Assembly (NCBI RefSeq): GCF_018129025.1
Contig: NZ_JAAEDI010000003.1
Location: 186,001 to 250,000 of the forward strand
Reading direction: 5' to 3'
DNA: 64,000 bases
Source of the DNA: Neoroseomonas terrae
GTDB taxonomy: Bacteria; Pseudomonadota; Alphaproteobacteria; Acetobacterales; Acetobacteraceae
Below the pieces are notes generated by a model. It saw only the letters and a program-made list of their open reading frames with translations, was not told where the DNA came from and did not search any database. The first letter of the stretch is position 1, and each line of letters starts with the position of its first letter. A program made the position numbers and the translations under genes. Shown one piece after another: positions 25,467 through 33,934 of this stretch.

Positions 25467-26378
25467 ATGGCAACTTTCGAGTCCAGCTACTACACCATCC
25501 TCAACTTCGACGGCACCACCTACACGGCCGCCACTGACAGCATCGCCGGCGACGTGACGAGCTTCGACAACGAGCCGTCCGGCGGTGGCCAGCCAGGTTC
25601 GGAAACCTTCGAGGAGGGGGACAACATGACGACATCCGGCGCCATCAGTGGCGGCGGTCAGTACGTCGGATTCTATGGCGACGGCTACATCGGCAACCAG
25701 GGTGGGACCTACTACTACTTCTCCAACACGCCGATTTCCGCGAACGACGTTGTTCCCGTCGATCCCGGTGATTTTGACGTCGTCTGTTTCCTGGAAGGGA
25801 CAATGATTGCCACGCCGGATGGCGAGGTTCCGGTCCAGACGCTCCGCTCCGGTGACCTGGTTCTAACGCTGCAACACGGACAGGTTCGGGTCCGACCGCT
25901 CATCTGGGTGGGGCGAATGGAGGTGGCTGTACCGCGCGGCCCCGCGGGCCGACATGGGACCCCCATCACCTTTCTCCCAGGCTCGTTGGGCGATGGCATG
26001 CCGTGCCGTGGCCTGCGAGTTAGCCCTGCACACGGCATCCTCATCGACAACGCGCTGGTGCCCGCGGGACTGTTGGTGAATGGCGAGACGATTTTGCAGG
26101 ACACGGTCCAGCCCAGTGTCACCTACTTTCATCTTGAGCTCGAGAAGCATGGCCTGCTGCTGTCGGATGGCGCCTGGAGCGAAAGCTATCTCGACGATGA
26201 CAACCGTCATCTATTCGGTAATGGCACACTGGCCGTCCTGCTGCATGGCGCCGATGCCCTTGTGGCCAGGCACAAGGACAACCGGTCATGCCTCCCAGTG
26301 CTGCGCAGCGGGCCAGCGCTAGATCGCATCAGGGTGGCGCTCAGCTTGCGGGCCCAGTCTCTGTTGGCCGCAGCGTAA
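25467..26378 (+). CDS. Hint domain protein without RTX repeats (Hint 2)
   Basis: A 303-residue protein. The N-terminal 100 residues are Gly/Thr/Tyr-rich and Asp-rich (YYTILNFDGTTYTAATDS), resembling a short adhesin or repeat segment. Cys about 110 begins the Hint domain (CFLEGTMIATPDGEVPVQTL), followed by LRVSPAHGILIDNALVPAG and HLELEKHGLLLSDGAWSESY, closely parallel to Hint 1. GAGGAG precedes the ATG. A terminator follows directly. Autoproteolysis at the cysteine is a family property; the passenger fate is unknown. Confidence 0.87.
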   Translation: MATFESSYYTILNFDGTTYTAATDSIAGDVTSFDNEPSGGGQPGSETFEEGDNMTTSGAISGGGQYVGFYGDGYIGNQGGTYYYFSNTPISANDVVPVDPGDFDVVCFLEGTMIATPDGEVPVQTLRSGDLVLTLQHGQVRVRPLIWVGRMEVAVPRGPAGRHGTPITFLPGSLGDGMPCRGLRVSPAHGILIDNALVPAGLLVNGETILQDTVQPSVTYFHLELEKHGLLLSDGAWSESYLDDDNRHLFGNGTLAVLLHGADALVARHKDNRSCLPVLRSGPALDRIRVALSLRAQSLLAAA

Positions 26379-26394
26379 CTTCTAGTGGGGGCGG

Positions 26395-26418
26395 AGGCCG
26401 CGTCAGGCGCGGCCTTTT
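26395..26418 (+). terminator. Rho-independent terminator after Hint 2
   Basis: GGCCGCG (26,396-26,402) pairs with CGCGGCC (26,408-26,414) across a five-base loop, followed by TTTT. It lies 17 bases past the Hint 2 stop. Confidence 0.8.
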
Positions 26419-26543
26419 CCGCCTTAGCCATCCGACGGCGACGGCCGCTAGCCGTCTCGCCGGATGGGGCTATGACCGGGCCCAGTTTGTGCGTTGCCGC
26501 TGGGGTGCGCGCCGCGTCCAATCAGTATCGTCGGGAGGAATGA

Positions 26544-28067
26544 ATGCGGAACCGGTCCAAATCATGTCGGATGACGATCAAATCGCTCCGCTGCATCGCA
26601 GTCGCACTCGCCTTGCCTGTCGCGTCGTTAGGGCCGGTCATCTTAGCCAACCTCGCTGCGGCGCAATCGGCACCGGCCGCTCCGCCCGCCGGGCAAACGG
26701 TCGCGGCCAGCGAGGAGCGTCTCACCCAGGCGCAGCTCGAACAATTGCTTGCGCCGATCGCGCTGTATCCGGACGACCTGCTGATGCAGGTGCTGATGGC
26801 CGCGACCTATCCGCTCGAGATTGTGCAGGCAAAGCGCTGGCTGGCTGAAGGACAAAACGCCTCCCTTACCGGCGACGCTCTGGTGCAGGCGCTGAACGAG
26901 CAGCCCTGGGACCCATCTGTGAAGTCGGTCGTGCCCTTCGCCGATGTGTTGGCCCTGATGAACGACCAGCTCGACTGGACGCAGCAGGTCGGCGATGCGG
27001 TGCTCGCACAGCAGGATGACGTTCTGAATGCGGTGCAGGTGCTGCGCGGCCGCGCGCAGGCCAGTGGATCGCTGCAGAGCGGCCCGCAGCAGACGGTGAA
27101 CGTGACGCAAACCGTCAACGCCGCCCCGGCGCAGGGTGCCGCCGTCGCGCCGCCGCCGCAGACCATCGTCATCGAGCCGACCAATCCCGATCAGGTCTTT
27201 GTGCCGGCCTACAATCCCTCGGTGGTGTATGGCAGCTGGCCGTATGCGGAGTATCCGCCAGCCTATTATCCGCCGCCAGTCGGTTGGGGCGTAGGCAACG
27301 CCATCCTCACCGGCATGGCCTTCGCCGGCAGCGTCGCGGTGGTGAACTCGCTCTGGGGCTGGGCGCGACCAGGCTGGGGACGCGGTGACATCGACGTGAA
27401 CGTCAACCGCTTCAACAACATCAATGTCAATCGCAGCCAGATCAGCGGCAATCGCTGGCAGCATGACGTCTCGCACCGACATGGGGTGGCCTATCGCAAT
27501 GACGCGGTGCGCGATCGTGTCGGCGGTCATCGCACTGGCGGCGGGCGCGACCGGGTACAAGCGCGCGAGCAGTTTCGCGGCCGCGCCCAACAGGCCGATC
27601 GCGGGCAGGGGATTGGCGGGCGGCGTCCCGATGCAGATCGACCCACCCTTGGGGACCGTCGTCCCGGCGGGGGTGATCGACCGGCGATAGGTGGCCAGCA
27701 GGCCGGCGGACGTGGCGACCGGCCCGGGTTGGCTGACCGCGGCCACGGCGGCGCGGCGACCCATCGACCCGGTGGACAGCGACCGGCCGCGCAGCGCCCT
27801 GCCGTGGCGCACCGGCAAAGTGGGCGCCCCCAGGCGCGCCCGGCACCGACGCGACAAGCACCGCAGGGCCTTCGTGGCGCGGGCGAGGGCAGGCATGAGC
27901 GCGCGGCCGCGAGCCGTGGCAGGGCGAGCCGTCAGGGCCAACCCGCGGCCCGCGCCCATGCGCAGCAGCGGCGCGCTGCCCAACCCCATCGCGGAGGGGG
28001 CGCCGCGGCGCATCGTGGACGAGGCGGTGGTGGCCATGCCGGACGCGGCGGCGGGCGGCATCGGTGA
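26544..28067 (+). CDS. DUF3300 protein with long Arg/Gly/Gln-rich tail
   Basis: A 507-residue exported protein. After a signal peptide ending near AAAQS, the DUF3300 domain (about 55-290) shows LLAPIALYPDDLLMQVLMAA, YPLEIVQAKRWL and VFVPAYNPSVVYGSW. From about 320 to the end it is a low-complexity Arg/Gly/Gln/His-rich tail, probably disordered. GGAGG sits 6-7 bases before ATG 26,544. DUF3300 genes commonly precede DUF2950 genes, as here. Function unknown; a cell-envelope location is likely. Confidence 0.88.
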   Translation: MRNRSKSCRMTIKSLRCIAVALALPVASLGPVILANLAAAQSAPAAPPAGQTVAASEERLTQAQLEQLLAPIALYPDDLLMQVLMAATYPLEIVQAKRWLAEGQNASLTGDALVQALNEQPWDPSVKSVVPFADVLALMNDQLDWTQQVGDAVLAQQDDVLNAVQVLRGRAQASGSLQSGPQQTVNVTQTVNAAPAQGAAVAPPPQTIVIEPTNPDQVFVPAYNPSVVYGSWPYAEYPPAYYPPPVGWGVGNAILTGMAFAGSVAVVNSLWGWARPGWGRGDIDVNVNRFNNINVNRSQISGNRWQHDVSHRHGVAYRNDAVRDRVGGHRTGGGRDRVQAREQFRGRAQQADRGQGIGGRRPDADRPTLGDRRPGGGDRPAIGGQQAGGRGDRPGLADRGHGGAATHRPGGQRPAAQRPAVAHRQSGRPQARPAPTRQAPQGLRGAGEGRHERAAASRGRASRQGQPAARAHAQQRRAAQPHRGGGAAAHRGRGGGGHAGRGGGRHR

Positions 28068-28078
28068 GGAGACGGAGC

Positions 28079-29053
28079 ATGAACACGACCATTGCCCCCC
28101 TTCTGCTTGTCGCATCCCTGATCGCGATGCCGGTGTCGGCGCAGGCTCCCGCAACGCAAGGACCGACCGAGGCGGCCCCACGTCCGAGCGCGCCTCGGCC
28201 GATTGCCCCCCGCGCCTTCCAATCCCCCGAGGAAGGCTTCGCCGCGCTCATCGCCGCGCTGCGCGCGGACGACGATCGCGCCCTGCTGAGCATCCTGGGT
28301 TCGGCCGGGCAGCGCCTGGTGCGATCCGGCGACCGCGCCATCGACCGCGCGGCACGCACAAGGGTCCTCGATGAGTACGCTTTGAAGAACGAGATCCTGC
28401 GCCCGACACCGAACGAAGCGATCCTGCAACTCGGCGCGGATGACTGGCCTATGCCGCTTCCGATGGTGGAGCGCAGAGGCGCTTGGCGCTTCGACGCTGC
28501 CGCGGCGACACAGGAGATCGTTGACCGCCGGATCGGCCGCAACGAACTCGACACCATCGAGACGCTGCGAGCTATGGGCGATGCGCAGGACGAGTACGCG
28601 CGCACAGCGGGCCGGCATGGAGCGCTGCGCGCCTATGCGCGGCGTTTCTTCTCTACGCCGGGACAGCGTGACGGGCTCTATTGGCCGACCGCAGAAGTCG
28701 AGGACGAAAGCCCGCTTGGCCCACTGGCGGCCGCAGCCAGCGCCGGCGACTATGGCCGTCGGCAGCGCGGCGAACGGCCCGAGCCCTATCACGGCTATGT
28801 CTACCGCATTCTGGAACGCCAAGGTGCCGCCGCCCCCGGTGGCGCGATGGACTACGTGGTGAATGGACGGATGATCGGCGGCTTCGCCATCATCGCCGCG
28901 CCGGCGCAATATGGTTCGACCGGCATCAAGACCTTCATGATCAGCCACGATGGCGTGGTGTGGGAACAGGACCTCGGCCCTGGTACGGTTCGGGAAGCGG
29001 CTGCCATCACGACCTTCGACCCGGGCGAGGGGTGGGTGCGGGTGGCCGAGTAA
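28079..29053 (+). CDS. DUF2950 protein
   Basis: A 324-residue exported protein with a cleavable signal (MNTTIAPLLLVASLIAMPV, then SAQ). Family features are AFQSPEEGFAALIAALRADD, EIVDRRIGRNELDTIETLRA, and the end GIKTFMISHDGVVWEQDLG. A GAGGAGACGGAG site precedes ATG 28,079, which lies 11 bases after the DUF3300 stop, so the two are surely one operon. The function of the family is not established. Confidence 0.9.
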   Translation: MNTTIAPLLLVASLIAMPVSAQAPATQGPTEAAPRPSAPRPIAPRAFQSPEEGFAALIAALRADDDRALLSILGSAGQRLVRSGDRAIDRAARTRVLDEYALKNEILRPTPNEAILQLGADDWPMPLPMVERRGAWRFDAAAATQEIVDRRIGRNELDTIETLRAMGDAQDEYARTAGRHGALRAYARRFFSTPGQRDGLYWPTAEVEDESPLGPLAAAASAGDYGRRQRGERPEPYHGYVYRILERQGAAAPGGAMDYVVNGRMIGGFAIIAAPAQYGSTGIKTFMISHDGVVWEQDLGPGTVREAAAITTFDPGEGWVRVAE

Positions 29054-29111
29054 GCGTATCGCCGTGACCGCCGACAGGGCGCGGTTGCGGCGGCCAAGAG
29101 GGGGCGCGTCC

Positions 29112-30365
29112 ATGGTTGTCGACCAAGCCGGGCTCGAGGCGCCGCCGCTTGCACGCTTTGCAATTTTGCTGCTCGGCGTGATGGCAGCTCGGTGGATCTG
29201 CCCGCGGCTGCGCCTGCCGGAGTGCATCGGATATATCCTGATCGGCGTGTTGGTCGGCCCCCATCTGATCGGCATCATCCCGAGGCATGCCGAGGTAGCC
29301 ACCTTTTTCGGCGAGATCGGCAAGCTGCTGCTGATGTTCTTCGTCGGGCTGGAGATCGATCTCGACCAGTTCGCACGAGCGCGACGACGGGCGCTTTCCT
29401 TCGGCGTCGCGACCTTCGCGCTTCCGCTGGCCGGTGGCTTTGCGGTCGGCCATGCATTTGGGTATTCGCCGGTCGCCGCGCTACTCATTGGCTCGTTGAT
29501 CGCCTCGCACACGCTGATCGCCTTTCCCATAGTGACCGCGGCGGGGCTGTCGGCGCGCCCTTCGGTCACCGTGACGGTGGGTGCGACCGTGCTGACCGAC
29601 ATGCTGGCCCTGCTCGTGCTCGCTGCATGCCTGACGACGCATCGCAGCGGCTTTGCTCCGATGGCAATCGTGATCCAGGTCGGCGAACTCATCGCGTTTG
29701 CGGTGATTCTGCTCGGCATCGTCGGGCCGCTTGCCCGCCGTGCAGTTTGCGCGCATGGGAATAGTGAACAGGCAAGCTTTACTCTGCTGCTGATCGTCGT
29801 CAGCGTCGCCGCGATGACAGCGGAAATGATCCAGCTCGAAGGCATCATTGGTGCGTTCTTGGCGGGCATTGCGGTCAACCAGGCGGTCAAGACGTCCAGC
29901 GCGAAGGAGAAGCTCGAATTCCTCGGGAATGGGGTGTTCATCCCCGCCTTCTTCATCGTGACCGGATTCCTGGTGGACCTGCGGCTCTTGGTCTCGTCGC
30001 TCACCACCGACCTGCCGCTTGTGCTGGCCATCGTCCTCGCCCTGTTGGGAACCAAATGGATCGCCGCGGAAGTCTCGGGGCGGACCTTCGGTTTCCGAGC
30101 GACAGATAGGCTGTTGATGGCCTCACTCACCGTGCCGCAGGTGGCGGCAACCCTTGCAGCGACACTCGTCGGCTATGAGGCGTTGAACGGCGCGGGGGAA
30201 CGTCTGCTCGACGGCCGGATGCTGAATGCGGTGCTGGTTCTGGTGATGGTCACCGCAGTGGTCGGGCCGGTTTTGACGGAGCGTGCGGTGGCGCGGCTGC
30301 GTGGATGTGTCGGTGAGAACGATACCACGCAAAGCCCTGCAGCCTCTCTACCGGTGCAAGGCTGA
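29112..30365 (+). CDS. CPA2-type cation/proton antiporter
   Basis: A 417-residue integral membrane protein with about 12-13 helices of the Na_H_Exchanger fold. CPA2-like features are FFGEIGKLLLMFFVGLEIDL, TVGATVLTDMLALLVLA and EGIIGAFLAGIAVNQAV. No C-terminal TrkA-N domain is present. The start at 29,112 follows GAGGGGG; the open frame reaches further upstream but that part looks non-coding. It follows the DUF2950 gene by 58 bases. The transported ion cannot be told. Confidence 0.88.
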   Translation: MVVDQAGLEAPPLARFAILLLGVMAARWICPRLRLPECIGYILIGVLVGPHLIGIIPRHAEVATFFGEIGKLLLMFFVGLEIDLDQFARARRRALSFGVATFALPLAGGFAVGHAFGYSPVAALLIGSLIASHTLIAFPIVTAAGLSARPSVTVTVGATVLTDMLALLVLAACLTTHRSGFAPMAIVIQVGELIAFAVILLGIVGPLARRAVCAHGNSEQASFTLLLIVVSVAAMTAEMIQLEGIIGAFLAGIAVNQAVKTSSAKEKLEFLGNGVFIPAFFIVTGFLVDLRLLVSSLTTDLPLVLAIVLALLGTKWIAAEVSGRTFGFRATDRLLMASLTVPQVAATLAATLVGYEALNGAGERLLDGRMLNAVLVLVMVTAVVGPVLTERAVARLRGCVGENDTTQSPAASLPVQG

Positions 30366-30451
30366 CGACTGACGAATCGGGACAGCCTTGTGATTTGGCC
30401 GATGGAACGTCCAGTCCGCTGTCCGGCTCATGGCGCTCGCCGCTTTGTCAC

Positions 30452-30844
30452 CTACACCGACAGCGTTGCGGAGCCCAGATCGAAGATGGCTGGCGAGATG
30501 TTCCTGGCCATAACGCACGCGGTGTTGTTGGACCATGCGGCGGCGTCGAGCTCGATGAAGCGCGTCGACGATGCCAACGCCGCGTGGGCGAAGTCCCCCT
30601 GCCGTGCGCCGGGGACGGTGACGTCGAGCAGGTTGGTATCTCCCGGCGCCAGGTTCGGCAGGTCCCAGGCCACCTCCGCCGCGAACTCCCGCTGTCCGAC
30701 CGGCAGGGCGGGGGTGCCGCAGAGCAGCGCCGGCGCCGCCTCCGGCAGCCCATAGAGGCGCAACGCCTCGACCTCGATCTGCCCGTCGAAGCCGACGATG
30801 CCGATCTGCGCGAAAGAGACAGCCGGCCCGAGCCGCACCGTCAC
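30452..30844 (-). CDS. Phage-type structural protein, isolated
   Basis: A 130-residue beta-rich protein (MTVRLGPAVSFAQIGIVGFD, ending ARNISPAIFDLGSATLSV). Its style and composition recall tail-associated proteins of alphaproteobacterial prophages, but no named family is recognised. No other phage gene is adjacent, so it looks like a leftover of a degraded prophage. Coding is supported by full-length reading with no low-complexity artefacts. Confidence 0.5.
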   Translation of the reverse strand: MTVRLGPAVSFAQIGIVGFDGQIEVEALRLYGLPEAAPALLCGTPALPVGQREFAAEVAWDLPNLAPGDTNLLDVTVPGARQGDFAHAALASSTRFIELDAAAWSNNTACVMARNISPAIFDLGSATLSV

Positions 30845-30901
30845 ACTGTCGGGGTGCTAGCTTGGCCTGGCCCGAGAATGGGCAGATTCATGGAGGCGAC
30901 G

Positions 30902-31159
30902 ATGGAAGAGGAGCCCGTCTATCATAGGACTGATCTGGTTGGCAGCTCGAGGAAATCCGTCAGCGACGCCATCGAGACCGCGATAGGGCGCGCGGTGAAA
31001 TCGCTGCGCCACATCGAGTGGTTCGAAGTCAGTGAGATCCGAGGACGCGTGCAGGACGGCAAAGTCTCCCAGTACCAAGTCAGCATACCAGTACCAAGTC
31101 AGCATAAGAGTGGGGTTCCGCGTCGAGGCGTGATGGCGGACCCGTCCTGTCGGGCGTGA
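30902..31159 (+). CDS. Dodecin, C-terminus altered by a 19-bp duplication
   Basis: Dodecins are small flavin-binding proteins that form 12-subunit cages. Residues 1-60 are a good match: YHRTDLVGSSRKSVSDAIET, then KSLRHIEWFEVSEIRGRVQDG and YQVSI. A tandem duplication of 19 bases at 31,069-31,106 shifts the frame. With one copy removed the frame would read SIRVGFRVEA and stop at 31,133, a normal dodecin end; as it stands the protein continues to 31,159 with an unrelated tail. The ATG at 30,902 has GGAGG. The last beta strand, needed for assembly in dodecins, is probably lost. Confidence 0.8.
   Translation: MEEEPVYHRTDLVGSSRKSVSDAIETAIGRAVKSLRHIEWFEVSEIRGRVQDGKVSQYQVSIPVPSQHKSGVPRRGVMADPSCRA
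31069..31106 (+). repeat. 19-bp tandem duplication inside dodecin gene
   Basis: Two identical 19-base units at 31,069-31,087 and 31,088-31,106. Nineteen is not a multiple of three, so the reading frame changes. The exact identity suggests a recent event. Confidence 0.95.
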
Positions 31160-31394
31160 ATTCATGGGTGGCGTCCGAGCGGCACGGGCAGGACGTCTAG
31201 TGCCTGCATGCCGGCTCCATGGCCGTGTGGCGATCAGTAAGCACCATTCTGATCGAACCCTTCGCTTGGCTTCGCGCTGCTTTGGAGCGAATGGTCGTGT
31301 GCGCGTAGAGAGCCGCGCTGCCCCGCCGAGGCTCTATCCGCGGGGCTCGGGCTGGTAGCACCCGGATCATCGGGTGTGGCACCGGAGCCCAACG
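31160..31394. other. Intergenic stretch with hairpins before the DUF3489 gene
   Basis: No gene. GCCCCGC (31,320-31,326) pairs with GCGGGGC (31,340-31,346), and CACCCG (31,359-31,364) pairs with CGGGTG (31,371-31,376), the latter just before the DUF3489 start. They may be regulatory or recombination sites. Confidence 0.4.
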
Positions 31395-32222
31395 ATGACG
31401 CAGCTGTCCGATACCCAGCGTGTGATCCTCAGCAAAGCAAGGCAGCGCGACGATCGGCTGGCCGTTCCACCCGACCGGCTCCCCGCCGCCGCGCGGCAGA
31501 CGGTGGCGAAGTCGCTGATCAAGCAGGGCCTAGTCACTGACGAGGACGTGGGAGCTGCCAATGCGCTGAACGCGTGGCAGATCGACGGCCAGCCCCGGGT
31601 GCTCCGGATCACGCTGGGTGCCATCGGCGTTGAGCCGGATAGTGGCGCGGCAGCCCCGGCAATGCCGGACCTCCCCCCAGCAGCGGCATCGCTCAGCCTG
31701 CCCGTCGAGGGCCAGGGAGACTCACACGCGGCGTCTGCGCCCGTGCCGCCCGCCACCAGCGACCTGGGGTCAGAGGCCCATCAGCAGCCGCCGCTGAGTC
31801 AGCACGGCCGCAACGGGCGCGCAGCAGCCCTTCGCCCAGCGGCGGCAGCCGTCGTGACCGCCTGGAATGGGTCTGGGCGCGACGGTCTCGACGACGCTGT
31901 TACTGCTTTGCGCCCAGCCCCGGCTGCGGCGCCTCACTCTCGGCGCGATGCCGCTGTACTGCGGCAGCCGCGTACGGGTACCAAGCAGCAGGCGATCCTC
32001 GCATTGCTCCGCCGAGACGAGGGCGCGACCATCGCCCAGATCATTGAGGCGACCGGCTGGCAGCAGCACACCGTCCGGGGCTTCCTCGCTGGCCTCAAGC
32101 GGCGCGGCATCACGGTGGAGGTTCTGGAGCGGGTCCGGCAGGTCGGGCCGAGCAAGCAGGGTGCGAAGGGCTCCTACTCCATCTACCGGATCACCGCCGC
32201 CGCGCCGGTGGAGGCTGGCTGA
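31395..32222 (+). CDS. DUF3489 protein paired with resolvase
   Basis: A 275-residue protein. The N-terminus (MTQLSDTQRVILSKARQRDD) is a short helical domain, a Pro/Ala-rich linker follows, and the C-terminal DUF3489 domain is a winged-helix type: QQAILALLRRDEGATIAQII, then GWQQHTVRGFLAGLKRRGI. DUF3489 genes typically neighbour serine recombinases, and here the stop overlaps the resolvase start (TGATG). A DNA-binding partner of the recombinase is inferred. Confidence 0.88.
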   Translation: MTQLSDTQRVILSKARQRDDRLAVPPDRLPAAARQTVAKSLIKQGLVTDEDVGAANALNAWQIDGQPRVLRITLGAIGVEPDSGAAAPAMPDLPPAAASLSLPVEGQGDSHAASAPVPPATSDLGSEAHQQPPLSQHGRNGRAAALRPAAAAVVTAWNGSGRDGLDDAVTALRPAPAAAPHSRRDAAVLRQPRTGTKQQAILALLRRDEGATIAQIIEATGWQQHTVRGFLAGLKRRGITVEVLERVRQVGPSKQGAKGSYSIYRITAAAPVEAG

Positions 32223-32965
32223 TGCGCAGCGGCGCACCGGGACCTCGTCTCGCGGTCGGGGTCATCCGGGTCTCGACCGCCGAGCAGGGCAACAGCGGGC
32301 TGGGGCTGGAGGCCCAGCAAACCAGCATCCGCGCCTTCGTCGCAAATCAGGGCTGGACCCTGGTCGCGGAGTACTCGGACATCGCGTCGGGCAAGGACGA
32401 CCGGCGCGCAGGATTCCAGGCGGCCCTTGCCCGCTGCCGGCAGCTGGACGCCGTGTTAGTGGCGGCGCGGCTCGACCGCATCACGCGTAGGGCCCACACG
32501 CTGTCGCAACTGCTAGAGGACGGCATCTCCATTCGCGCTGCCGACATGCCCAATGCTGACGATCTGATGCTCCGGATCTATGCTGCAATGGCGCAGAGGG
32601 AGCGGGATCTCATCAGCGAGCGGACCCGGGCAGCGCTGGCGGCAGCCAAGGCGAGAGGGAAGGTGCTGGGCGGGGACAGGGGATATCGTCCGACCGTAGG
32701 CCCAGACGGAACTGCAGCCGCGCGGGCGCGACGCAAGTTGGCGGCCCAGACCGCTCATCGACTGCATCTCCAGATCGGCGAGCCCCACCCTGGCGATGTA
32801 CCGAGCTTCTCTGCAATGGCGCGATCGTTGAATGAACGCGGCGTCCCGACACCGAAAGGTACTGGAGCGTGGACCCATACGAGTGTCGCAAGAATCGTGC
32901 GGCGCATCTCGTATCGCCACGCAGGTGATCTCGAACAGCAGGATGATTCACCTCTGACGACCTGA
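32222..32965 (+). CDS. Small serine recombinase (resolvase/invertase type)
   Basis: A 247-residue recombinase. The catalytic serine lies in VIRVSTAEQG near residue 18; DIASGKDDRRAGFQ, ARLDRITRR and AQRERDLISERT are further resolvase signatures. A Recombinase-like helical region follows (PSFSAMARSLNERGVPTPKG). It is shorter than the large recombinase at 7,613 and has no zinc-ribbon region. It is translationally coupled to the DUF3489 gene. Its sites are not identified. Confidence 0.92.
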   Translation: MRSGAPGPRLAVGVIRVSTAEQGNSGLGLEAQQTSIRAFVANQGWTLVAEYSDIASGKDDRRAGFQAALARCRQLDAVLVAARLDRITRRAHTLSQLLEDGISIRAADMPNADDLMLRIYAAMAQRERDLISERTRAALAAAKARGKVLGGDRGYRPTVGPDGTAAARARRKLAAQTAHRLHLQIGEPHPGDVPSFSAMARSLNERGVPTPKGTGAWTHTSVARIVRRISYRHAGDLEQQDDSPLTT

Positions 32966-32967
32966 AC

Positions 32968-33849
32968 TTATGCGCGTCTAGCGGCTGTCCGGATCCAATC
33001 TCTAAAGGCGGAGAGCGCGGGATCTGCCGTGCGAGTGGGTCGGTAGACCAAGTGCCAGCCGCCTATTTTCGGCGCGGTGATGCCGAAGAGTGCAACTAGG
33101 CGCCCCGCCGCCAAATCATCGTCAACGTAAGGCCGAACTCCGAGGGCGACGCCTACCCCATCGGCCGCCGCCTGCTGCGCCTGTCCATAGAAGTCAAAGA
33201 TAGGCCCTGCGGCTCGCAACTCTGACAAGCCCGCCGTTGACGCCCAGCGCAGCCAGTCGTCGGCGGCGTGAGCAACCCGAAGCAGCATGCCCGGTACCAG
33301 ATCAGATGGATCGCTTAGTTTTGCTGCGACGGCCGGTGCGCAAACCGGCACGAGATCAGCAGAGACGAGAAACTCGGAAACAAGTCCCGGCCAAGTGCCA
33401 TCGCCGAGCCGAATCCCGCAACTCCATCCATCGGCGAAGGGAGCCGCGGCGCCGCCTGTGGCGATGCGAACATCGATGCCGGGTTGAGTTCGGGTAAAGT
33501 CCGCGAGGCGCGGGATCAACCAGCGGATCGCGAAGGAGGGCCCGACGCCCACCGTCAGCACATGGTGACAACCCGCGTCGACCACCTCCGCCGTCAGTCT
33601 GGCAAGCCGGTCCAGCAGCGGCGTCAGCCCAGCCCTAAAGGCTTCTCCTGCCGCAGTCGGAGTAAGTCGGTTGGCGTGGCGGTCAAACAAGACGATGCCG
33701 AGCCTCTGTTCCAGCAGCCGCACCAGCCTGCTGACCGCGGCGGGGGTGACGTTCAGCTCGGCAGCCGCCGTCGTGAATGCGCCGCTGCGGGCCGCAGCCT
33801 CGAAGGCGCGGATTCCATTCAACGACGGCAGGCGGCGTGGTCTGAGCAT
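32968..33849 (-). CDS. LysR family regulator, GcvA-like
   Basis: A 293-residue regulator with an N-terminal HTH (GIRAFEAAARSGAFTTAAAE, then VTPAAVSRLVRLLEQRLGIV) and a PBP2 domain of the GcvA type (VGVGPSFAIRWLIPRLADF). It is divergent from the TauE/SafE gene with 85 bases between start codons, so it probably controls that gene. Its stop lies almost against the resolvase stop (convergent). Confidence 0.9.
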   Translation of the reverse strand: MLRPRRLPSLNGIRAFEAAARSGAFTTAAAELNVTPAAVSRLVRLLEQRLGIVLFDRHANRLTPTAAGEAFRAGLTPLLDRLARLTAEVVDAGCHHVLTVGVGPSFAIRWLIPRLADFTRTQPGIDVRIATGGAAAPFADGWSCGIRLGDGTWPGLVSEFLVSADLVPVCAPAVAAKLSDPSDLVPGMLLRVAHAADDWLRWASTAGLSELRAAGPIFDFYGQAQQAAADGVGVALGVRPYVDDDLAAGRLVALFGITAPKIGGWHLVYRPTRTADPALSAFRDWIRTAARRA

Positions 33850-33934
33850 CAGGAAAACTTAGCCTCAGGCTCAGGTAACGCTGTTTGTGATGATCCTGCA
33901 ACTGGCACAGAAGCGGTCAACGGAGAGCCAGCTC

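Noticed and set aside
27932-30130. A 732-codon minus-strand open frame
   Set aside because: Antisense to the DUF3300, DUF2950 and antiporter genes, all of which have families and ribosome sites.
31320-31376. Two hairpins before the DUF3489 gene as a recombinase crossover site
   Set aside because: Short stems of this GC content are expected by chance and no second copy was found in the window.
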